From contig RQTK01000051.1 in NCBI GenBank assembly GCA_003991915.1, positions 829,157-893,156 of the forward strand: 64,000 bases of DNA, written 5' to 3'. Positions 60,501 through 64,000 of this stretch are shown here, in pieces; the first letter of the stretch is position 1; each line of letters starts with the position of its first letter. The DNA is from Elysia chlorotica (taxonomy: Eukaryota > Mollusca > Gastropoda > Plakobranchidae). The notes below the pieces were generated by a model that worked only from the letters and a program-made list of their open reading frames with translations, was not told the DNA's origin and did not search any database. Made by a program: the position numbers and the translations under genes.

Positions 60501-61976
60501 CGCAGACCGATCCCACAACCAATACATGACAATATTCCATTCTACCACATTCTCCCTTCCGGGACAGTGCAAGAATATCATGACTTGAATCAGGCGATCA
60601 CATTATACCACCATTCAGAGACAGTAAAGGAACATCACGACTTCTGACTCAGCCGGTCACATTATACCACCATTCAGAAACAGTAAAGGAACACAACTTC
60701 TGACTCAGCCGGTCACATTATATCACCATTCAGAGACAATAAAGGAACACAACTTCTGACTCAGCCGGTCACATTATATCACCATTCAGAAACAGTAAAG
60801 GAACATCACAACTTCTGACTCAGCCGGTCACATTATACCACCATTCAGAAACAGTAAAGGAACACAACTTCTGACTCAGCCGGTCACATTATACCACCAT
60901 TCAGATACAGTAAAGGAACATCACAACTTCTGACTCAGCCGGTCACATTATACCACCATTCAGAAACAGTAAAGGAACATCACAACTTCTGACTCAGCCA
61001 TTCACATTATACCACCATTCAGAAACAGTAAAGGAACACAACTTCTGACTCAGCCGGTCACATTATATCACAATCTACCCAACAGTCAAGCAAAGTGTCA
61101 CCTCTATGAGCTCTGTTCTCATCCTCGATTTCTTTGATCCTGATGAGGGCCTGCTCCAGAGTGAGGTCTGTGATGCTGCACCGAGAGTCGCGCTGGGTCC
61201 GCAGCGATGAACCTTCAATGACGTGCAGGCAAATACAGGAAAATAATCAAAATTTAAATAATTATGTTAACATGCGAGTGATTATTTTTTAATTAGTCTT
61301 TGATTTTTTAAATTTTGATGCAAATCACTATGATCTTCTAGATTTAAATAGCTGGAGACAAAAATATTTACAGCTTTAAAAAATTGAAAAGAAAAATTTT
61401 AATAGACATGTTGTGTGACCACATCTATTTACAGCAAATTCAATCTGTCACTAATGACTAATTCATTGATGAAAAATCCCTATTCAATATGACATTACGA
61501 TTAACAACTTGTACTATTATATTTTTTTTAATGTATAATCTATAAAGGACTTTACAAAAATTTCATGCAATGTTCTTAACACCCTTGAGTGTCAACTGAA
61601 AATTTTTCATCCTTTGCCGTTATAAATTAATCTGATTGAAAAGAAACTAGAATCTTTTATGTAAAGGAAACTTTTTTGCACCAGTTGAGAGTTTAGGAAA
61701 ATGTTTAAGTAACAAAGAGACTATATATCCAATTTCCAAGAGACATGGGAGATCTAGAAAAACAACATCACTGAGCCTCTCGGCACTAGGGATGAAAAGA
61801 CAGTGCCCCGTGAGATTAATCTGCATGTTATCTCAGGCAGAGAGTGTAGTTGTTGAGCCTTGTTTTATCCGAGGAATGGGCTCTTTCAACTAGTTAGATC
61901 ATAAAGTCCCATATCAATTATTACTTTGTGAAGCAATCATACCTTCACTAGAAGGGGGCGGAGTTGATGTCATCAT
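39222..61976 (-). CDS. Optineurin/NEMO-family ubiquitin-binding adaptor (gene span)
   Basis: This entry covers the whole gene. Seventeen coding exons (61976-61943, 61212-61102, 59817-59651, 58864-58691, 57825-57718, 55232-55077, 53356-53168, 52630-52523, 49955-49839, 48982-48849, 47074-46934, 46599-46464, 42735-42583, 41836-41678, 41040-40978, 40463-40413, 39473-39222) sum to 2253 nt, 750 residues, with every phase consistent. The protein is almost entirely coiled coil. Residues about 25-104 match the N-terminal NEMO/optineurin domain, 577-615 hold a UBAN ubiquitin-binding motif, and 726-746 a C2HC zinc finger. NEMO is the scaffold of the IKK complex; optineurin is a ubiquitin-dependent autophagy receptor and TBK1 adaptor. 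At 750 residues it is longer than human OPTN (577) or NEMO (419). The N-terminal block looks slightly closer to optineurin, but no clear LC3-interacting motif was found, so I give no symbol. Confidence 0.92.
39892..40010 (+). repeat. Diverged copy of the repeat at 18945
   Basis: GGAAGATAGGGCTGCAGCAA and TCATCAGCTCAGCCCATGTA correspond to GGAACATAGGGCCGCAACAA and TTTCAGCTCGACCCATGTGG at 18952-19024. It lies in the intron between exons 16 and 17. Confidence 0.6.
40413..40463 (-). CDS. Optineurin-like exon 16: proline-rich duplicate of exon 15
   Basis: The acceptor is CTTTTTTTTCTCCACAG at 40464 and the donor is CAGATG|gtacgt. It encodes [17 protein letters not shown]. The shared WPYPQ core and identical NPRQM ending show tandem exon duplication with exon 15 about 500 bp upstream. 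Phase 0 both sides. Confidence 0.82.
40978..41040 (-). CDS. Optineurin-like exon 15: proline-rich, paralogous to exon 16
   Basis: The acceptor is TGTTCATTTCAG at 41041 and the donor is CAGATG|gtgagt. It encodes [19 protein letters not shown] then QM. Exon 16 shows the same WPYPQ...NPRQM pattern. Both exons have phase 0 at both ends, so either can be skipped or kept without shifting the frame. Confidence 0.83.
41678..41836 (-). CDS. Optineurin-like exon 14: UBAN ubiquitin-binding motif
   Basis: The acceptor is CTCCCGCAG at 41837 and the donor is TCGCCG|gtaccg. It encodes [38 protein letters not shown] and [15 protein letters not shown]. The Y-x-x-D-F-x-x-E-R-x-x-R core is the UBAN signature of NEMO, optineurin and ABIN proteins, which binds linear (Met1) ubiquitin. 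The Asp-Phe pair essential for binding in NEMO and optineurin is present. Phase 0 both sides. Confidence 0.92.
42300..42583 (-). repeat. Three exon 13-derived units separated by GA tracts
   Basis: Each unit holds the last 33 nt of exon 13 (ending GTTGAGGATGCAG) between a pyrimidine-rich AAG end and an intron-like CT tract. Units are at 42314-42346, 42405-42437 and 42496-42528. In the two nearer units the donor gtcagc is intact; in the most distal one it has become gcctgc. Confidence 0.92.
42583..42735 (-). CDS. Optineurin-like exon 13, followed by exon-derived repeats
   Basis: The acceptor is GCCCACCAG at 42736 and the donor is ATGCAG|gtcagc. It encodes [37 protein letters not shown] and [14 protein letters not shown]. 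It forms the helix before the UBAN, comparable to the helix before UBAN in optineurin. Phase 0 both sides. The last 33 nt are repeated three more times downstream. Confidence 0.88.
43150..43277. repeat. (TAT)n microsatellite
   Basis: About 40 TTA/TAT units with a few interruptions, in intron 12 of the optineurin-like gene. Confidence 0.97.
44103..44943. mobile_element. Small non-autonomous DNA transposon nested in the LINE
   Basis: Terminal inverted repeats start AGTGGTCTCC on the left and, read inward from the right end, (C)AGTGGTCTCCCGGTAAGAAC, matching the left GCCTAAGAAC after a short gap. TA follows the right end. No transposase remains. Ends of this type occur in pogo/Tigger-like elements, but the assignment is tentative. 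Confidence 0.55.
44435..44525 (-). mobile_element. tRNA-like SINE fragment
   Basis: The minus strand reads GTGGCCAATGGATAGAGCGC and then GAGTTTGGTCCGC, a recognisable A box with degenerate B box. It lies inside the 44103-44943 element. Confidence 0.4.
46464..46599 (-). CDS. Optineurin-like exon 12, abutting a LINE tail
   Basis: The acceptor is GTGTTTTAG at 46600 and the donor is CAAGCG|gtgaga. It encodes [37 protein letters not shown] and FNNYWQQA. Phase 2 in, 0 out. Only a few intron bases separate the donor from the 3' tail of an antisense LINE. Confidence 0.87.
46934..47074 (-). CDS. Optineurin-like exon 11: coiled coil, GC-rich
   Basis: The acceptor is CCCCCCAG at 47075 and the donor is ATCAA|gtaggt. 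It encodes [38 protein letters not shown] and QAQAENRAI. Phase 2 both sides. Its GC content is far above that of the flanking introns. Confidence 0.86.
47090..48080. repeat. Degenerate 30-33-bp array with an internal change of orientation
   Basis: Units of the type ACAGGTACAAATGTGTATGA (plus CATTATAAATAC) or GGTACAAATGTGGTGTAATA run in one direction. At 47222-47345 the same unit appears reversed (TATACTATTACACCACATTT), forming a head-to-head inverted repeat. A hairpin-type repeat (47345-47555) interrupts the array. Confidence 0.85.
47345..47555. repeat. AAT-anchored hairpin repeat, copy 3
   Basis: AATAATAATAATAATTCACT then an imperfect inverted repeat AGCGCC...GGCGCT, with a body similar in style to 30730-30960. 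It splits the surrounding minisatellite. Confidence 0.6.
48415..48815. repeat. (CTGT)n / (TC)n mixed tract
   Basis: Imperfect repeats of TCTGTCCCTGTCTGTCTG. All reading frames stay open on both strands because of composition, so long Cys/Leu/Ser or Arg/Gln/Thr frames here are not genes. Confidence 0.96.
48849..48982 (-). CDS. Optineurin-like exon 10: coiled coil
   Basis: The acceptor is CTGCTCCTCTCTCAG at 48983 and the donor is GACAA|gtaagg. It encodes [39 protein letters not shown] and HLKDD. Phase 0 in, 2 out. The pyrimidine tract of the acceptor resembles part of the 41-bp repeat that begins immediately upstream. Confidence 0.86.
48985..49240. repeat. 41-bp minisatellite at the acceptor of exon 10
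   Basis: Six units of GGAAGAGAGAAGAGCAGGAC followed by AAGAGTTCAGGCCCGAGGCTT. The first, most diverged unit (GAGAGAGGAGCAG) forms the pyrimidine tract of the exon 10 acceptor on the minus strand. Later units contain TCTTCTCTCTTCCAAG, an acceptor-like string. Confidence 0.9.
49839..49955 (-). CDS. Optineurin-like exon 9: coiled coil
   Basis: The acceptor is CTGATACTTTCAG at 49956 and the donor is AGTCGG|gtgggt. It encodes [20 protein letters not shown] followed by [19 protein letters not shown]. Phase 0 both sides. The donor lies in a GGGT repeat, so a neighbouring GT cannot be excluded, but this one keeps the frame into exon 10. Confidence 0.86.
49985..50560. repeat. About 89-bp minisatellite upstream of exon 9
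   Basis: Five to six units, each made of GAGTTATAGTCCTTGACTTG ... GGCGGAGCATGGAAGAG and TTACAGACCTTGGTCTATCA ... GGATGGAACAGGAAA. Confidence 0.93.
50745..50935. repeat. About 57-bp tandem repeat, three to four copies
   Basis: Unit ATGGCTATGTTCTCAAGTTA then GAACAAGTAAGAGTTATAGA and CTTTTATCTACAG. The sequence grades into related GAGTTATAGA-containing units downstream to 51240. Confidence 0.9.
51185..52080. repeat. Roughly 400-bp duplication split by a 26-bp array
   Basis: 51200-51600 and 51690-52080 share AGTTACAGACCTTGAACAAG through GAAAAATGTTTAGTCGT with small differences. Confidence 0.88.
51595..52495. repeat. 26-bp minisatellite in two blocks
   Basis: CACACGAGAGGACTAGCATA then CACCAT, about 4 copies at 51595-51690 and about 15 at 52078-52495, the latter with a shorter variant (CACACGAGAGACCAT). 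Confidence 0.93.
52523..52630 (-). CDS. Optineurin-like exon 8: coiled coil
   Basis: The acceptor is TTTACTATTCAG at 52631 and the donor is GATCAG|gtagtc. It encodes [20 protein letters not shown] followed by [16 protein letters not shown], highly charged and heptad-like. Phase 0 both sides. A 26-bp minisatellite starts just downstream in the intron. Confidence 0.88.
52688..53172. repeat. Roughly 250-bp tandem duplication including the end of exon 7
   Basis: 52695-52947 and 52960-53200 share TTTTACTGGAACTTCTACTA through CAAAGACTGCAGGGTGCTCC. The copy boundary lies inside exon 7, so its last 30 coding nt and donor exist twice. Confidence 0.93.
52918..52947 (-). other. Potential 30-nt micro-exon, duplicate of the end of exon 7
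   Basis: Part of a roughly 250-bp duplication. On the minus strand it reads ATTGTGTTTTTAG, then GAG ATC AGG AGC ACC CTG CAG TCT TTG AAC, then gtaagc. It would add [10 protein letters not shown] in frame (phase 0 both sides) after exon 7, repeating that exon's last ten residues. Both splice sites are as good as those of annotated exons here. There is no evidence that it is used. Confidence 0.5.
53168..53356 (-). CDS. Optineurin-like exon 7
   Basis: The acceptor is TATCTTCTTCCAG at 53357 and the donor is TTGAAT|gtaagc. It encodes [20 protein letters not shown], a loop [18 protein letters not shown] and then [12 protein letters not shown]. It is the only clearly non-helical break in the N-terminal half. 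Phase 0 both sides. The last 30 nt are duplicated downstream at 52918-52947 with intact splice sites. Confidence 0.87.
53692..53978 (+). mobile_element. tRNA-derived SINE flanked by about 55-bp direct repeats
   Basis: GGATAGCTCAGTTGGTAGAG (A box, 53770) and CCCTGGTTCGAATCCCACTC (B box, 53812) are well preserved, but the acceptor and anticodon stems do not pair, so it is not a tRNA gene. ATGGCCA(T/C)G(C/T)TTATTTGG through AAACACGAACTT occurs on both sides (53695-53747 and 53925-53976). This is too long for a normal target-site duplication; a partial dimer is more likely. Confidence 0.65.
54340..54415. repeat. TAGATC hexamer cluster
   Basis: Two short runs of TAGATC (54338-54350 and 54395-54410) in intron 6 of the optineurin-like gene. 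Confidence 0.85.
55077..55232 (-). CDS. Optineurin-like exon 6: coiled coil bordered by its own repeat array
   Basis: The acceptor is TGTGTCTGTTTCAG at 55233 and the donor is ATGCAG|gtacgc. It encodes [37 protein letters not shown] and [15 protein letters not shown]. Phase 0 both sides. The acceptor and the first about 20 nt of the exon recur about a dozen times upstream (55240-56060). The reading frame stays open from the exon back through the first few repeat units. Confidence 0.88.
55233..56065 (-). repeat. About 57-bp minisatellite carrying the exon 6 splice acceptor
   Basis: About 13 units, each reading on the minus strand TGTGTCTGTTTCAG|CGCGAG then GTGGAGACCCTGATCATG and GATATGTATG. 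The first is the real exon 6 acceptor with its opening codons. Units vary mainly in CGCG/CGTGCTCGCG and in TATG/TGTG. The frame of exon 6 continues open back to about 55430. Confidence 0.94.
56345..57296 (-). mobile_element. Internally deleted mariner-like transposon
   Basis: Terminal inverted repeats begin CGAGGGGTGTTCA at both ends (56345 and, reversed, 57296), with near-identical continuation (CTATGTTCTTAG against TTATGTCCTTAG), and TA lies outside each end. On the minus strand [20 protein letters not shown] then [11 protein letters not shown] (57093-57000) matches the N-terminal helix-turn-helix of mariner transposases. The catalytic DDD region is absent; the rest of the 952 bp has stops. 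Confidence 0.85.
57718..57825 (-). CDS. Optineurin-like exon 5: coiled coil
   Basis: The acceptor is TCCTATCAG at 57826 and the donor is CTGCAG|gtaaat. It encodes [18 protein letters not shown] followed by [18 protein letters not shown] with clear heptads. Phase 0 both sides. The next intron contains a deleted mariner element and a long splice-acceptor minisatellite. Confidence 0.87.
58691..58864 (-). CDS. Optineurin-like exon 4: coiled coil with acidic patch
   Basis: The acceptor is AAACTTCAG at 58865 and the donor is GACAAT|gtgagt. It encodes [38 protein letters not shown] and [17 protein letters not shown]. The acidic run immediately precedes the hydrophobic IVFV opening of exon 5, a position comparable to the LIR region of optineurin, but no aromatic-x-x-Leu/Ile/Val follows there. 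Phase 0 both sides. Confidence 0.88.
59065..59125 (+). mobile_element. tRNA-like fragment
   Basis: TGTGTAGCTCAGTAAGCCAG then AGGTCTAGGATGG has a fair A box and a poor B box. It is probably a SINE remnant. Confidence 0.3.
59651..59817 (-). CDS. Optineurin-like exon 3: NEMO-type N-terminal domain
   Basis: The acceptor is TTCTCCAG at 59818 and the exon ends AAGGAG|gtctgg, a weak donor. It encodes [20 protein letters not shown] followed by [18 protein letters not shown]. The R-x-x-N-x-x-M-x-x-x-x-E-x-L pattern is shared with NEMO and optineurin, where this helix pair binds IKK or TBK1. Exit phase is 0. Confidence 0.9.
60003..60110 (+). mobile_element. tRNA-like SINE fragment
   Basis: CCAGATAGCTCGGTAGTGTT then GAGGTTCACCTTAGATG shows A- and B-box-like strings with plausible spacing. 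It lies in intron 2 of the optineurin-like gene. Confidence 0.4.
60555..61075. repeat. 55-60-bp minisatellite in intron 2
   Basis: About nine units of GGTCACATTATACCACCATT then CAGAAACAGTAAAGGAACAT and CACAACTTCTGACTCAGCC, with a 4-bp length variant (ACATCACA against ACACA). Confidence 0.93.
61102..61212 (-). CDS. Optineurin-like exon 2: start of N-terminal coiled coil
   Basis: The acceptor is CATTGAAG at 61213 and the donor is AGAG|gtgaca. It encodes [15 protein letters not shown] followed by [20 protein letters not shown]. The second part aligns by eye with the start of the NEMO/optineurin N-terminal domain (a Leu- and Glu-rich helix with an ENxxLR-type core). Phase is 1 in and 1 out. Confidence 0.86.
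61943..61976 (-). CDS. Optineurin-like exon 1: start codon
   Basis: Two consecutive ATGs at 61976-61971 open [11 protein letters not shown], ending GAAG|gtatga in phase 1. The phase fits exon 2. An AG following a weak pyrimidine tract lies just upstream (about 61981), so this may be the translated end of an exon preceded by a 5' untranslated exon. The start is chosen because it gives a continuous frame with exon 2. Confidence 0.75.
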
Positions 61977-62099
61977 CTTGTCTGCCTTGAGATATAAACA
62001 ACATTCAGTTTCATAGATCTATTTTATATGAATTGAATGCACTCAAATACGATTCCTAATGAGTCTGGTGCATCTGGAATAAGAAAAAAGGTAATGAAT

Positions 62100-62885
62100 T
62101 TCCAATACTAAATAGATCTAGCCTACCTAACAATAATCAACAATTTTGAAGTACACTAAGAGTGAACATATGGAGAAAAAATGTGTTATATAGATCTAGA
62201 TCTAGACAATATAGATATTAAGACTACATAGAATAGATCAAGATCTATCTCTAGACAGAAGTTTAGAAGCACTTGTAATAATACTAATTTCCAGAATGTT
62301 TGGCCCAAACTGCAATTTGGTGGAAAGGTTAGAAATTAAAATCTCTTCTTAGAGCATCAAAAGATGTTTTATTCTTGTTCTAAATTTCATATTCTTGAAA
62401 TGGAGATTTGATCTAGATTCTAGTGTTGATCTCTAGATATCTAGATTCTGGATCTAGATATAGATCTAGATTCTAAGTCTAGATCTATATCTGGATCTAT
62501 CAAAAATAGATCTAGATCTATATATATATATCAGTTGATTTATAATACATTTATAGTTACATTTAATCAATCTCATTCAAATGATTTTCTTTCCCGATCT
62601 ACATTTAGATCTAGATTTAGATCTAGAATCTAGATCTAGATCTAAGAATCTAGAGCTATTAGATATTCCTAGATCTCTAAATTTAGCCTCTATATCTAGA
62701 TCTAGATCTAGATCGAGATTAAAGATGTAATAATCTAGGCTTGGCCCTCGGTACTTGATTATGCATACATGTCTATTTGCATCTAGATCTATATCTAGCA
62801 GCAGTCGTGGGTTTCTTTCTCAGAACTAGAGTCTAGATCTAGATCTAGATTCTAGATTAGATTCTCTAGATCAAATCAAGCTCTA
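62100..62885. repeat. TAGATC-rich region upstream of the optineurin-like gene
   Basis: Dozens of TAGATC/CTAGAT hexamers, some in perfect tandem (62190-62205, 62625-62645, 62695-62715, 62835-62850). The motif is palindromic in its CTAGATCTAG form. Confidence 0.9.
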
Positions 62886-62899
62886 GAATTGTTTATCAC

Positions 62900-64000
62900 A
62901 GATTTCTATTAATAGCACTCTGTACTGTTTGTAGATAGTCTTTATGGCAGTGCTTCGGTGTTACACATGTACCTACGGACGAGCTTGCTTCGGTAGGTAC
63001 ACGGGTAATAAGCTTGACTTGAACAGTTCAAAGATTTACGGTTGTACATGATCTCACTGGTTAATGTTAACTTGATTTCTCCATTTAATGAATGAGGAGA
63101 ATTTAACTTTACAAAGTGATTACTCGAAATGGTAATTCCGAATAACAGCACCACAGTACACACGTTATTCGGAATAGTTTCGAGCAGAAGTACATAGATA
63201 ATATGACACAAAATTGAGGCAAGATCTGCAGTTGTATGTCATTTCATAACGAATTTAGATCTAGAATCTATACATTGTTTTGGTCATTATAAAGTAACTT
63301 TAGCCTTAATTTATTAAATGGTTTAACCTATGGGTTTTTGATGTAATGTAGGGATACATCGGTTATAATGTATGTATTGTATGTATATAGTCAGAAGATA
63401 ATGAGTAAAAAAAAAACCAGACTTGCATAACATCGACCCAAGCGTAAAGACTTCTTAAATTAGCGCAAGTAAATTCAAACTTAATCGCGTCGCATTATCG
63501 TGGATGTACACGTGCTTGAGAAGTACGTATACTACGTTGGACAGGTCTACTACTAAGTCTAGTACTAGTACCCGTTATGTTGCGGTAAGCTGCTCATAAA
63601 TGATGGTACTGGCATTTAAGATGTGTGCTTTAAGTAGTGTTTTTGTGAGCCCCCCTCCCCATTTGCCTTTTTTATTTAAGTATTATCACAGAAAGTACAT
63701 TGTGGTCTCTTTTAAATCTTTTTTTTTTTTGTCATATATTATTTCAAATCACCATGGACCTATCTAAAATTATCTATTGATTGTACACTAGCCCAAAGAG
63801 GAATCATAACCTGGACGCACTCTAAGACACTTGAGAATGGCGCATGAAAAGAAACAGTCTCTTTTAGATCCGAATGAGCTTTGAGCAGGTTTCTTAAACA
63901 AAATTCTGTGATATTTTTCAAAGACGCAAAAGTAATATTTCTAGAATGAACGGATTTGGGGGGGGGGTAATATCGACTTGTGTCACATTTATAACGTTTA
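62900..64000. other. No gene recognised
   Basis: Sequence upstream of the optineurin-like gene. Short AT-rich frames only, with a poly(T) at 63720 and a G-run at 63957. A 5' untranslated exon of the optineurin-like gene could lie here but cannot be identified. Confidence 0.5.

Overview
This is a eukaryotic nuclear window, most likely from a lophotrochozoan and probably a gastropod mollusc. That assignment is inferred from a BIR-BIR-UBA-RING inhibitor of apoptosis, an invertebrate-type optineurin/NEMO protein, small exons in large AT-rich introns, very abundant microsatellites and remains of several LINE, SINE and mariner-like elements. No prokaryotic or organellar gene organisation is present.

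Three protein-coding genes can be assembled exon by exon, all on the minus strand. (1) An inhibitor of apoptosis (IAP) runs from 14667 to 6768: six coding exons, 840 codons, BIR1, a long Ser/Thr/Pro/Gln linker, BIR2, a UBA-like region and a C-terminal RING. Its second exon, which carries the zinc ligands of BIR2, is present twice with identical sequence. (2) NDUFA12, an accessory subunit of mitochondrial complex I, runs from 32348 to 27383: four coding exons, 135 codons. (3) An optineurin/NEMO-family coiled-coil ubiquitin-binding adaptor runs from 61976 to 39222: 17 coding exons, 750 codons, with an N-terminal NEMO-type coiled coil, a UBAN motif, a proline-rich stretch made partly of two duplicated exons, and a C-terminal C2HC zinc finger. 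In each gene all exon phases agree and the total coding length is divisible by three. IAPs and NEMO/optineurin proteins both act in ubiquitin-dependent innate-immune and cell-death signalling, so having both in one window is notable, but nothing here shows co-regulation.

The rest is repeat-rich. 1-6100 holds microsatellites, a LINE fragment and a 27-bp array. 14700-27300 holds microsatellites, a 1.5-kb array of 24-bp units, SINE-like and LINE fragments, and one weak candidate promoter/first exon near 18301. 32350-39200 is the interval between NDUFA12 and the optineurin-like gene and includes a large compound trinucleotide tract. The optineurin-like introns hold a LINE interrupted by a small DNA transposon, a deleted mariner, a tRNA-derived SINE and many minisatellites. 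62000-64000 lies upstream of that gene and is rich in the hexamer TAGATC.

The most striking feature is that several minisatellites start exactly at exon edges and multiply a splice site together with a piece of the exon. Cases are the IAP BIR2 exon (donor), optineurin-like exon 6 (acceptor), exon 7 (donor, giving a potential in-frame 30-nt exon), exon 13 (potential in-frame 33-nt exons), and probably the acceptor of exon 10. This suggests a local process that creates decoy splice sites and candidate new micro-exons inside conserved genes.
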